A stretch of 64,000 nt of DNA from NCBI RefSeq assembly GCF_020171845.1, contig NZ_JAIVAM010000011.1:124001-188000 (forward strand), read 5' to 3'. The notes under the pieces were generated by a model. The model ran no database searches, was not told the DNA's origin, and saw only the letters and a list, made by a program, of their open reading frames with translations. Both the position numbers and the translations under genes were made by a program. Source of the DNA: Cytobacillus kochii (lineage in GTDB: Bacteria; Bacillota; Bacilli; Bacillales; Cytobacillaceae). Shown piece after piece: positions 25,283 to 33,622 of this stretch. Position 1 is the stretch's first letter. Each line of letters begins with the position of its first letter.

Positions 25283-26110
25283 TTATATCCAACGTGCAAA
25301 CCAAGCTACATAGTAAGCAGCAGGCAGGAATATGATTTGCGCTGCCAACGTGCCAACAAACTTAGAACTGACCATTGTTAATGAATAACTTTTCAAATAA
25401 ATATATTTGCTTGGGTTAGTTACCACCCTATCAGCTAATACTGAAGCTTTTGGGTCAATAAATAATGTCAGAATAATTGTTGCTACACCGTTTATGATAC
25501 CCGACGACATTAACGCTGCTTGCGCATACTCTGGTGCAATAATGGAAGCATAGATAGATGATAGCACCCCTGTCGTAAACACCGCTGTGACAATTACATT
25601 CAAGCAAAATAAGCGCTTAGGAATGGTTTGTAACGTAATTCCTTTTAAATAATAGAAACGAGGGATTCTAATACATGAAAGCATACGCTTGATTCCTCGT
25701 AAGTTCATATTTTTCTTTACTAATGCGGGGATTGAGCCCCGCTGTTCTGACATTTGCACGATTGCCTTTGAAAATATCAAAATAAATGTAGGGAAGAGCA
25801 ACATGCCTAGCAATACACCTATTGAAGTAACACCTATTAACAGGCGATACTGTTCTTCAATGAACTTCATGACATTCCCTTCAGGTGCTGCATTAATCAA
25901 CTTTGCCGTCATCGGTTGCTGAATCATCGTCGAAAATCGCGAGACAATCACTAATGTACTAAACAATGAGATTGCTGTAGCAATCAACCTTACTCTTGTT
26001 CCAGCAATCCTAGTCGAGTAAGCTAAAGTCTCTACTAATGTAACGATTAATAGAAAACATGCGATCAAAAGTAATTTTGCTGTGATCAATTCTGCCATTA
26101 ACTTGTTCAC
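25283..26110 (-). CDS. amj: Amj-type lipid II flippase
   Basis: A 275-residue polytopic membrane protein with about six helices, matching the YdaH/Amj family (DUF2837). It has an N-terminal TAKLLLIACFLLIVTLVETLAYSTRIAGTR-like region (Glu and Arg in the first helices), a long first-half cytosolic loop, and the C-terminal phrase LFIDPKASVLADRV with SKFVGTLAAQI. In B. subtilis Amj translocates lipid II when MurJ is absent or inhibited. Its neighbours are the S66 peptidase downstream and, upstream, a DUF4190 protein and LTA synthase, so this is an envelope locus. The ATG at 26110 follows GCTGGAG. Confidence 0.9.
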   Translation of the reverse strand: MNKLMAELITAKLLLIACFLLIVTLVETLAYSTRIAGTRVRLIATAISLFSTLVIVSRFSTMIQQPMTAKLINAAPEGNVMKFIEEQYRLLIGVTSIGVLLGMLLFPTFILIFSKAIVQMSEQRGSIPALVKKNMNLRGIKRMLSCIRIPRFYYLKGITLQTIPKRLFCLNVIVTAVFTTGVLSSIYASIIAPEYAQAALMSSGIINGVATIILTLFIDPKASVLADRVVTNPSKYIYLKSYSLTMVSSKFVGTLAAQIIFLPAAYYVAWFARWI

Positions 26111-26201
26111 TCCAGCTTTTTATATTAAAAGCAATTATAAATCAAGTGGGATAAATTAACAATAATAAATACCATCCTTTTCCTTTTGTATTTGGGCATA
26201 A

Positions 26202-26233
26202 GAAAAACGCTCCTTCCATTAGAAGCAGCGCAT
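26202..26233 (-). terminator. Intrinsic terminator after the DUF4190 gene
   Basis: On the minus strand GCGCTGCTTC and GAAGGAGCG pair with one mismatch around a five-base loop and run into TTTTT. It separates the 30.5-26.2 kb operon from amj. Confidence 0.7.
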
Positions 26234-26238
26234 TTCTG

Positions 26239-26526
26239 TTAAGGCATTTCCTGTATCTCTGTTTCAAATGTTGAAAAAGCAAAGATACCAAGTAACGCAA
26301 ATAATATCCATATGACCGTAAGAATGATACCTATAATACCGCATATAAGACCGGCCGTTGCTAGCGATTTCCCTTTTTCTCCAGTTTGCAGGATTTCTTT
26401 TGCTGACAACCTTCCAAAAACAATACTAATAATCCCTAATAAGAAGCCGATAAATGGAACGAGCAATGAGAGAATCCCTAGGGTCAGAGAAACCACTGCT
26501 TTCGTATTTGTTTTTTGTTGTTCCAT
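26239..26526 (-). CDS. DUF4190-domain small membrane protein
   Basis: A 95-residue protein with a hydrophilic start, then two membrane helices joined by a short loop: ALTLGILSLLxPF-like SLTLGILSLLVPFIGF, then IFGRLSAKEI..GEKGKSLATAGLICGIIGIIL, which is the DUF4190 pattern. The family has no known activity. It follows the LTA-synthase-like gene by 10 bp and ends at an intrinsic terminator, so it is the last gene of that operon. Confidence 0.82.
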   Translation of the reverse strand: MEQQKTNTKAVVSLTLGILSLLVPFIGFLLGIISIVFGRLSAKEILQTGEKGKSLATAGLICGIIGIILTVIWILFALLGIFAFSTFETEIQEMP

Positions 26527-26536
26527 TCTTTCCCTC

Positions 26537-28378
26537 CTATTCCATAAACCTAAATAAATCGCCTAAAATAATTTCATCAGATAACTTAAGTTCTTTACGT
26601 ACCGTTTCTAGATAAGTTTCACAGTTTTCTTCTTCAGTTAGTGATTCAGTATTCATGCTGTAACAAGCATTGTTAAGATAAGCGTATTCACTAGCTACCA
26701 TACTGCCATCACGAAAGACAACAGGTTTATTTGGATCTCTCGTAAAGAGGTTTTCACTAAAATTTGTTCTTTTCTCCTCATCAATACCCATTATTTCGAG
26801 GATAGTCGCATGAATATCAATTTCGCCACCGATGGTTTCAAATATCGCACCTTCTTGGCCAGGTATATGAATAATAAGAGGAATTTGCTGCAATTGAAGA
26901 TGATTAATCGGCGTTTCCGGTTGATCTAATAACTCATGCACGCCTTCTTCAAATTCTTGAGAAATCCCATAATGATCACCATAGATAACGAAAATGGTGT
27001 CTTCATACATCCCTTCTTTTTTTAACAAATCAAAGAATCTTTCAATCGCTGCATCTTCATAATTAACCGTTGTCACATAACGATTAACAACGTCAACCGA
27101 CGTGTCAGCAGGAGGTATTCGTTGGTCCTCATTTTCTAATAAAAAAGGAAAATGATTTGTTAATGTAAGGAAACTAGCCATATAAGGTTCCGTCAGCGTT
27201 GAAAGATGTGTGATTGATTGTTCAAAAAAAGGAATATCTTTAATACCATAGTTTACGGAATTCTCTTCTGTAATATGATAGTCCTCTTGAGAAAAAAATT
27301 GATTATAACCTAAGCTCGGATACATTTGCTTTCGATTCCAAAAATTAATGCTGTTACCATGGAAAGTGGCAGCGCTATAATTATTTTGTGCTTTCAATAA
27401 TTTAGGTAGAGAAATAAACTCATTCTCAGGTCGTCTAACAAAGACAGAACCACTGGATAAAGGGTATAAGCCCGTATGAACCATGAATTCTGCATCTGAC
27501 GTTTTTCCTTGTGCTGCTTGCTCATATATATTTGAAAAATAATAACTATCTTCTATTAAGGAGTTAAGGAATGGGGTAATTTCTTCCCCATTGACTTTAC
27601 GGTTAATGACGAAATTCTGCGTAGACTCTAAGCTAATCAATACTAAATTCTTTCCCTCAGCAAGACCAAAATAGTCCGATTTAGCATCAGGCATCCCCTG
27701 TAAATAGTTAGTTACAGGCTCAACACTTTTATCACTAGCTAATACTTTCATCATTGGTGATTGCAAACTATTAATAATGTTGAACACTTGATAATTATAT
27801 AGCCCTAATGACTCAACAAGCTGTTCCCTGTCATAGTTCGCTTGAAGCACGTAAGGATTTCTCAATAATGCGAGGGAAACGGTCATCATGATTAAGACCA
27901 TAGTCAAGCCAACATACTTCTTTTTATGAGGCATAGCTGGTTGCCACTTTGTTTGTTTTGTTTTTCGCCATACATAAACAAAAAAGATAATATCTAAGAA
28001 TAATAGCAAATCTAAAGGCGAAATTAACTCTAACGTACTTGGTCCAAGTCCACCAACATTATTTAGCTGCATAAGTACAGATACTGTTACAAAATCAATA
28101 TAGAAACGATAATATAGTAAGTTCGCATATAATAAACCAATAAGCAACACATAGGCAATTAACACGCCTATCATGGAAAATCTTTTTTTGAATATAAAAG
28201 CAAGGCCCATAAGTAGCAGGCTAATACCCATTGGATTAACGAGAAGGACGAGAAAGTCTAGCCATGTCTCGACGGTTAAATTGAAGCCTACCCATGTAAC
28301 AACCACTACCTTTACCCATAACATGACAAAGAGTGCAGCTAGATAATGCTTACCAACCCAATTTATAAAGTTTTTCAT
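26537..28378 (-). CDS. Lipoteichoic-acid-synthase-family phosphoglycerol transferase
   Basis: A 613-residue protein with five N-terminal membrane helices (to about residue 140, plus one at 155-172) and a large extracellular sulfatase-fold domain. The LtaS active-site elements are present: Glu251 in LISLESTQN, Thr293 in QGKTSDAEFM, the ligand motif YGDHYG and TLTNHFPF. Such enzymes transfer glycerol phosphate from phosphatidylglycerol to LTA or primers, or in some members modify other lipids. Its ATG overlaps the stop of the GNAT-PLP gene (ATGA), so the two are translationally coupled. The coupling to an acyltransferase and a PLP enzyme is unusual for LtaS and may mean a different acceptor or head group. 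Confidence 0.92.
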   Translation of the reverse strand: MKNFINWVGKHYLAALFVMLWVKVVVVTWVGFNLTVETWLDFLVLLVNPMGISLLLMGLAFIFKKRFSMIGVLIAYVLLIGLLYANLLYYRFYIDFVTVSVLMQLNNVGGLGPSTLELISPLDLLLFLDIIFFVYVWRKTKQTKWQPAMPHKKKYVGLTMVLIMMTVSLALLRNPYVLQANYDREQLVESLGLYNYQVFNIINSLQSPMMKVLASDKSVEPVTNYLQGMPDAKSDYFGLAEGKNLVLISLESTQNFVINRKVNGEEITPFLNSLIEDSYYFSNIYEQAAQGKTSDAEFMVHTGLYPLSSGSVFVRRPENEFISLPKLLKAQNNYSAATFHGNSINFWNRKQMYPSLGYNQFFSQEDYHITEENSVNYGIKDIPFFEQSITHLSTLTEPYMASFLTLTNHFPFLLENEDQRIPPADTSVDVVNRYVTTVNYEDAAIERFFDLLKKEGMYEDTIFVIYGDHYGISQEFEEGVHELLDQPETPINHLQLQQIPLIIHIPGQEGAIFETIGGEIDIHATILEIMGIDEEKRTNFSENLFTRDPNKPVVFRDGSMVASEYAYLNNACYSMNTESLTEEENCETYLETVRKELKLSDEIILGDLFRFME

Positions 28379-29976
28379 CCCATTACCTTCCTACTATGAA
28401 AGCTGTCATAGACTTTAAGCAAGCGAATCATCGCATCCTCAACATCTGCCTTTTTCTGTTCCCCCATTAGCGCAATCTGAAACCAGTTTCTCTCAAGCAA
28501 ATAGTTGCTTTCATAACTGACATAAACCCCTACCAGCTTCAATTGATCGCCAAAATCTCTTGAATTAATTTCTGTCTCTAATTGAACAGTCAAAATACCC
28601 GGAGAATAATTTTCCCCATAAAACACTCTTAAGCCTGCCTCTACTAACTTTTGACGTACTAATTCATATAAAGCATGACTTGCAAAATGATGATTCTCTA
28701 TCGCTATAGAAAGTGCATACAGTCCATTTGATGAATGTGTAAACGGAATACTCGCCTTGGCCTGATACACACCAATATCGAGATATTTCGGTAATTGATG
28801 ATGAGGCTTGATTTGTGTTTGATGAAAAACCAGCGCTAAACCAGGATAGGAACCTAAGCCTTTCCCACTAACCGCACTCGTGATATATACATTCTTTAGA
28901 TGAACTGGAACAATTCCTAGCGAACTGCAAGCATCTACACATAGCTTCACATTATACTGCAGACAAAGCTGTTCCAATTCTTCTAATGGAAAAAGATAAC
29001 CTGTAGATGTTTCACAGTGTACAGTCCAAATCCAGCCAATATCTCGATTGTCCCGTAACATGTTCTCTACTTCGCTTATATCTATAGGTGCGTTCCATGG
29101 TTTCTCAACTGTCGCAAAAGGTAATTTGAAACGCTTACCATGCTCAATGAGCCGGTAACCAAATTCACCGTTTGCTAAAATGAGCCCCTTCTCATTTACT
29201 ATTGATAAATGGGCAGCAACCATATCATTTGCCATTGTTCCTGTACCAACAGCTATTTCGACTTCATTAGCATTAGTTAATGCGCAAAGCTTCTTTTTTA
29301 GCTTGCTCAACATGGAGCTTACTTCATGAGAACGGTGGGACACTGGCTCTCTCCCCCACGCCTCCTTTACCTTATCTGCGATCGAAACTGGACCGGGGAG
29401 GAAAAAATGTCCATTCTCTTTCGCGTTCCGCTTCAGCATTTTTTGAAAAAGCTTAGATGCTGCCTCGAAACTTTCTTTTGTTAAATACATTGGTTGGTAT
29501 GGCGCTTCCTTTGTACCTACCAAAGGACCAAAGGGGCGGAATCCAAGATGTCTATATAACTTTGTCTGTCTTAATGTTCCAGAAATGATTGCCATTGTAT
29601 AATGCTCTTCAAGACAGAAATCAACTAACGCTTTGCTTAACTCGTAAAATACGCGACTCCCACGATAAGGTGTTTTGATAGATAATAACCGTATCTCACA
29701 TAAGGTTTCGTTCGGTGGCAGGTACGCGTCTAATTGATCAAGCTTTTCGTCTAATGAAAATGGTCTCGTCCCTTTTACAGCAATCATACCCACGACTTCA
29801 TCTTCTTTTTTAGCGATAATATATGTATTGGCATCATGAAAGCGATCAACTAATTTTCTTTGTTCATTCACTCTATGTTGCGGTATTTCCTCTACAAATG
29901 TTTCATAGTTTAATTGATGAATCTGCTCCAGTTCAGAACTTTGATCTGCACGCTTATAAACAATTGCTGTCATCAT
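28375..29976 (-). CDS. Fusion protein: N-terminal GNAT-like domain and C-terminal class V PLP aminotransferase
   Basis: The 533 residues contain two enzymes. Residues 1-175 resemble a GNAT of the autoinducer/N-acyl-amino-acid synthase kind: LNYETFVEEIPQHRV, VVGMIAVKGTRPFSL, CEIRLLSIKTPYRGSRVF, then LYRHLGFRPFG. Residues 190-530 are a fold-type I aminotransferase of class V: FLPGPVSIAD with SHRSHE, HCETSTG (320-326), the cofactor Asp348 in LCVDACSS, and the Schiff-base Lys372 in TSAVSGKGLGSYPG. That half resembles alanine/serine-glyoxylate or phosphonate transaminases. Both active sites look intact. It is coupled by start-stop overlaps to the PlsY-like gene before it and the LTA-synthase-like gene after it. 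A lipid-linked amino metabolite is a plausible product, but this is inference. Confidence 0.85.
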   Translation of the reverse strand: MMTAIVYKRADQSSELEQIHQLNYETFVEEIPQHRVNEQRKLVDRFHDANTYIIAKKEDEVVGMIAVKGTRPFSLDEKLDQLDAYLPPNETLCEIRLLSIKTPYRGSRVFYELSKALVDFCLEEHYTMAIISGTLRQTKLYRHLGFRPFGPLVGTKEAPYQPMYLTKESFEAASKLFQKMLKRNAKENGHFFLPGPVSIADKVKEAWGREPVSHRSHEVSSMLSKLKKKLCALTNANEVEIAVGTGTMANDMVAAHLSIVNEKGLILANGEFGYRLIEHGKRFKLPFATVEKPWNAPIDISEVENMLRDNRDIGWIWTVHCETSTGYLFPLEELEQLCLQYNVKLCVDACSSLGIVPVHLKNVYITSAVSGKGLGSYPGLALVFHQTQIKPHHQLPKYLDIGVYQAKASIPFTHSSNGLYALSIAIENHHFASHALYELVRQKLVEAGLRVFYGENYSPGILTVQLETEINSRDFGDQLKLVGVYVSYESNYLLERNWFQIALMGEQKKADVEDAMIRLLKVYDSFHSRKVMG

Positions 29977-30518
29977 TCCACTCCTCCACTTCTATGCAGC
30001 CTTACAATAATGAATAGCATAAAAAAGTATGCCGCCGCTAACATCCAACTACTTTTTATCATAAGTAGAATAGGCATGATAAAAAAACTAGTTAGTGTAG
30101 GTATAGTCAACTTCTTTGTAATGATATATAGCAGGAGAATGAGTCCACCGACGATCAGTAAACCCATTGGCAACAAAACCAATGAGACAGCTAGATAGAC
30201 AACGATTCCCTTTCCCCCATGGAAATGTAATTGCACTGGCCAGATATGACCACATAAGATGGCTACCACAACGCAAGCGAGTACTAGATTACTAGCTTCC
30301 CCCAAATAAATGACTACTAACAAAGGGAAAATCGTTTTGAGTGCATCAATAATCACGGTATACACAAAAGCTCTCCTACCCATCACTCTACCGGCATTAC
30401 GTGCACCTGCATTACCACTTCCCTTTACTCTTATATCCTCACCATATAAAAATTGACCAATATAATAGGCCCCATTTAAACAACCACAAGCATACGCAAA
30501 AAGAACCCATAAAACCAA
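29973..30518 (-). CDS. PlsY-like acyl-phosphate:glycerol-3-phosphate acyltransferase
   Basis: A 181-residue membrane protein with about five helices and the three PlsY signature loops: KGSGNAGARNAGR (phosphate and catalytic site), FHGGKGIVVYLAV, and CGHIWPVQL. PlsY transfers an acyl group from acyl-phosphate to glycerol-3-phosphate to make lysophosphatidate at the cytoplasmic face. The SGN-x-GATN loop reads GARN here, so this may be a paralogue with another acceptor rather than housekeeping PlsY. The start is a TTG at 30518, with GAGGTGA upstream; a TGA further upstream rules out a longer frame. It overlaps the GNAT-PLP gene by four bases and begins this coupled operon. Confidence 0.87.
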   Translation of the reverse strand: MVLWVLFAYACGCLNGAYYIGQFLYGEDIRVKGSGNAGARNAGRVMGRRAFVYTVIIDALKTIFPLLVVIYLGEASNLVLACVVVAILCGHIWPVQLHFHGGKGIVVYLAVSLVLLPMGLLIVGGLILLLYIITKKLTIPTLTSFFIMPILLMIKSSWMLAAAYFFMLFIIVRLHRSGGVE

Positions 30519-30630
30519 ATTCAGGAAGGGTCACCTCTCTTTTTAACATAACTACATCCCTCATATCTTAACATTATTATCCAATGTGTAGGAATACCCT
30601 AAATGTCATTTTTTACATAGGTTTTAAAAT

Positions 30631-30679
30631 ATAAAAAAAGGCTCAAGCCAATAATCATATAGAGTCTCGAGCCTTTTCA
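30631..30679. terminator. Bidirectional terminator between rrf2 and the PlsY-like operon
   Basis: AAAAAGGCTC and GAGCCTTTT pair across a loop of about 25 bases with A and T tracts outside. On the minus strand it ends the rrf2 transcript. Confidence 0.78.
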
Positions 30680-30695
30680 TTCCATTTTCATTTAC

Positions 30696-31127
30696 TTAAT
30701 TTAAATCAACTGCTTTTTGAGAAGCTTTCATTTGTTCAGCAATGTCACTAATGAAGGTTTGCTCCAGCTGTTTCACCATTTGCTCTTCTGCTCTAAGCAT
30801 TGCCTGCTCAATTAAACAGCCTTCATTATGTGGGTGGTCGTGATCAAGTGAACAGTGAAACAGTTGATTACTTCCTTCTATCGCTTGAATCACTTGTAAA
30901 AATGAAATATCTCCATTACGCTTCACTATACGGTAACCACCTTTTGCTCCGGGGGTGGATTCAATTAACCCCGCTTTTACCAGCTTTGTTAATATTTTCG
31001 ATAAATAAGTCGGCGATAGATCTTGCACTTTTGCTAACACGTCCACTCCGACAGATTCACCTTTTGGAGCCAAGTATAAGAAAGCCATTGTGTGTAAACC
31101 ATAATTCGTCGCACTTGAATATTTCAT
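30696..31127 (-). CDS. Rrf2-family transcriptional regulator
   Basis: A 143-residue winged-helix regulator: MKYSSATNYGLHTMAFLY, VDVLAKVQDLSPTYLSKILTKLVKAGLI (HTH about residues 25-50), and the wing GAKGGYRIVK. Fe-S members (NsrR, IscR) have three clustered Cys; here only two are present (HCSL and EGCL, 13 residues apart), so an iron-sulfur cluster is unlikely and thiol sensing is possible. It lies 18 bp downstream of a thioredoxin-reductase-like gene on the same strand, suggesting a redox- or electrophile-responsive operon that it regulates itself. Confidence 0.9.
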   Translation of the reverse strand: MKYSSATNYGLHTMAFLYLAPKGESVGVDVLAKVQDLSPTYLSKILTKLVKAGLIESTPGAKGGYRIVKRNGDISFLQVIQAIEGSNQLFHCSLDHDHPHNEGCLIEQAMLRAEEQMVKQLEQTFISDIAEQMKASQKAVDLN

Positions 31128-31145
31128 TTTTACTACTCCTTTTTT

Positions 31146-32054
31146 CTAAAAATCTTCGGCTAATAAATCACTCACAACAGCAATGCCCGCCCTACTTCCG
31201 TCACTAGCCGCAAATATAAGTTGAGCCATTGGCATTGTTGATGTGTCACCACTAGCATAAACACCTTCTATATTTGTTCTACCAAATTCGTCTGTGATAA
31301 TGCCACCATTTTCATTCACTTTACAACCTATTATATCAGCTAAAGGAGAAGCTTGCTTTGACATCATCCCAACAAATCCACCATTCCTTTCTAATCTTTC
31401 CCCATTTGTAAAGACAACTTCTTGTAATTGTCCCTCTTCACCATGTAAATAAGCAATTTCATCCTCCAATACACGGATCCCTTTCGAGGCTAACAATTCC
31501 TTTTCTTCTCCTGTTAAAATCTTCTTCCCATTAGAGCATACAATAATATCATCACTCCAATTCGTTAGTAATTTAACCATATGGGTAATACCTTCCATCT
31601 CAGAAACAACCACGAGTTTTCTCTCCCTTAACTCCCAACCATCACAAAAAGGACAATGAAAGACACTTTTGCCATATAACTCTTTTAACCCTTTAATAGG
31701 AGGTAACTGATCCTTCACTCCTGTTGCTAAAATCACTTTTCTCGATTGTATCAGATTGCCTGAGCTTGTCTTAATGAGGAATATATTGTTTTCTTTTTTA
31801 AGCCCCGTCACCTTTTCTGTCTTTAATGAAATGCTTGGATATTTCTGAAGATCTTCTTTTGCTAAACGTTTAAATTCAGCTGGTGCAATTCCATCTCGTG
31901 TAATAAAACCATGTGATTCATGTGTAACACTATTTCTCGGTTTATCTTCATCAAAAAGCACGATATTTTTTCTTGCTCTCCCTAATACAAGTGCCGCATT
32001 CATACCTGCTGGACCGCCACCAATAATCACACAATCTAACATTGTATTACTCAC
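31146..32054 (-). CDS. Thioredoxin-reductase-like NAD(P)/FAD oxidoreductase
   Basis: A 302-residue flavoprotein: FAD-binding VIIGGGPAGMNAA (residues 9-21), redox-active CPFC at 134-137 inside VFHCPFCDGW, and the C-terminal FAD phrase YASGDTSTMPMAQLIFAASDG. The length and CPFC pair match the TrxB-related subgroup that differs from true thioredoxin reductase (CATC). The NADPH domain is shortened around VVSEMEGITHMVKLL, lacking the usual GxGxxA, so its electron donor is uncertain. An Rrf2 regulator follows in the operon. The start ATG has an AGGAGAG ribosome site. Confidence 0.88.
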   Translation of the reverse strand: MSNTMLDCVIIGGGPAGMNAALVLGRARKNIVLFDEDKPRNSVTHESHGFITRDGIAPAEFKRLAKEDLQKYPSISLKTEKVTGLKKENNIFLIKTSSGNLIQSRKVILATGVKDQLPPIKGLKELYGKSVFHCPFCDGWELRERKLVVVSEMEGITHMVKLLTNWSDDIIVCSNGKKILTGEEKELLASKGIRVLEDEIAYLHGEEGQLQEVVFTNGERLERNGGFVGMMSKQASPLADIIGCKVNENGGIITDEFGRTNIEGVYASGDTSTMPMAQLIFAASDGSRAGIAVVSDLLAEDF

Positions 32055-32221
32055 TCTCCTATATAAATATATTATAGACCTTTAATATCTATAATAGGGA
32101 GTATACCGATTAAAAACAAGGAAAACAACTCACACTTTAGAGTAAAGACTTTTTAGTAGATAAAAATTAATAGCATTTGTTGGCGATATACTCTCATTAT
32201 ATGTACACTTATGTTCATAAT

Positions 32222-32254
32222 AAAAAGTGCTCACCAGAAGATGAGCACTCTCTT
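32222..32254 (-). terminator. Intrinsic terminator after the first PepSY gene
   Basis: On the minus strand AGTGCTCA and TGAGCACT form a perfect 8-bp stem around an eight-base loop, followed by TTTTT. It lies just past the stop codon at 32265. Confidence 0.9.
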
Positions 32255-32264
32255 ATTATTTTTA

Positions 32265-32828
32265 TTAATCATCTAATTCAACTTTTAGTACTTTACCAGT
32301 TAAAGCATCAATTTTTATTTCTGCTTCTTGTTTGCCTTCTAATTCAATATCGTAAATAAGTGTCCCATTATCGTGATCAAGTTGCAGTTCACTGAACTCT
32401 CCGTCTGCTTCTTTTTCAGCTAATTGAATGGCATCACTTGCAGAGAAAAGCTTTTGATCCAGTGTAATTTCTTCGTCCTGCTCATCTTCTTTCTCTGATT
32501 TCACTTTAAGCACTTCACCAGTATTTGCATTTAACTCTACATCTGTTTCAGTACCATTCCCTTGTAGCTCTACATTATATACGAGATTTCCTCTTTCCCA
32601 CTCTAATTCAACATCAGTTACTTTTCCTTCCCCTTCCTCTTGTGCTGTCTTGATTGCTTCTTCAATTGAAAGGGTTCCTTCATTTGTATTGCTTGTTTGT
32701 TTTTGTTTCACTTCTTCACCATTTGATACCGTTGCTTTTGGGGCATCATCATTGGCAAATGTGGTTGCAGCAAAAACGCCTCCTAATATAATAGCTCCTG
32801 CTAATAAACCTACTCCTACTTTTTTCAT
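32265..32828 (-). CDS. Exported protein with two PepSY domains
   Basis: The 187-residue product starts with a signal peptide or anchor (MKKVGVGLLAGAIILGGVFAA) and carries two PepSY repeats, each with the pattern of an amphipathic helix (IEEAIKTAQEEGEGKV; SDAIQLAEKEADGEF), two strands (LVYNVELQG; LIYDIELEG) and a closing ALTGKVLKV/ANTGEVLKV. The domains are very acidic. PepSY proteins act outside the membrane, often as peptidase inhibitors or signal modulators. It lies about 100 bp downstream of a second PepSY gene and a YkoGH-like two-component system, as in the B. subtilis ykoGHIJ locus. It has its own terminator and possibly its own promoter. Confidence 0.9.
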   Translation of the reverse strand: MKKVGVGLLAGAIILGGVFAATTFANDDAPKATVSNGEEVKQKQTSNTNEGTLSIEEAIKTAQEEGEGKVTDVELEWERGNLVYNVELQGNGTETDVELNANTGEVLKVKSEKEDEQDEEITLDQKLFSASDAIQLAEKEADGEFSELQLDHDNGTLIYDIELEGKQEAEIKIDALTGKVLKVELDD

Positions 32829-32934
32829 TTTAATTTCCTCCTGTTTGTTATGTCTATACTGTTATATTAAACAGCTATCATGAGATAAAATTGTGAGGAA
32901 GATTAAAATAAGATTAGAATTCACTTCTTTTTCA

Positions 32935-33615
32935 TTAATCCCAAGTCACAGTTGATTCACCTGTAATGGCATTCACTTCAACTATAGCCTCTTTTTCATC
33001 ACCCGTTTCAATTTCGATAAGATAGAAGACATGATCCTCTTCATTTTCCAAGTCAACATCATCTACTTCGCCTTGAACAGCTTGGAGAGCGATTTCAATC
33101 GCTTCTTCTTCTGTCAGAATCGTATTTTTCGGAGGCTGTTCATTGGCTAGCTCATTTGAAAGGACTTTCCCAGTTACTGCATGTAAGGTAATTTCACGCG
33201 CTTCTCCGTCTTTAACTACTTGAGCGACAAATACTTCTTCGCCTGACTTTTCTTTTAGATTTACTGAATCAATTTCCCCTAAAGAAGCAGTTTGCACTAA
33301 TTCCTTGACTTCTTGCTCCGTTAAACGTTGCTTTTCTTCTCCTGTTCTTGACATTTCTTCTATTTCACCACTTGCACGATTAATGTGTAGTTGATACATT
33401 TGCCCTGCGCGATCGAAAGAAACGATAAACTCTTTACCTTTATCCTCTGTTTCTTGGATAACGCCTCCATATCGTTCCTCAACTATCTGCTTTACCTCGC
33501 TCTCAGCTAATTCATCCGATGGCAACACAAACGGTTTGAGCAAGAGCCAGACAATAATGATCATGATGAAAAACAACAGAATGAATCCTAAACTACTAAT
33601 TACCTTTTTCTTCAT
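32935..33615 (-). CDS. Membrane-anchored PepSY-domain protein (YkoI-like context)
   Basis: The start is placed at the ATG at 33615 (MKKKVISSLG), after GGAG; an extension to 33648 would overlap the kinase gene. About 226 residues: one N-terminal membrane helix (FILLFFIMIIIVWLLL), then three PepSY-like units ending ASGEIEEM, VTGKVLSNEL and ITGESTVTWD. It follows the histidine kinase gene directly, its stop lying only a few bases away, so sensor kinase and PepSY protein are co-translated. A role in tuning the sensor is inferred from the conserved neighbourhood. Confidence 0.87.
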   Translation of the reverse strand: MKKKVISSLGFILLFFIMIIIVWLLLKPFVLPSDELAESEVKQIVEERYGGVIQETEDKGKEFIVSFDRAGQMYQLHINRASGEIEEMSRTGEEKQRLTEQEVKELVQTASLGEIDSVNLKEKSGEEVFVAQVVKDGEAREITLHAVTGKVLSNELANEQPPKNTILTEEEAIEIALQAVQGEVDDVDLENEEDHVFYLIEIETGDEKEAIVEVNAITGESTVTWD

Positions 33616-33622
33616 TTTCTCA

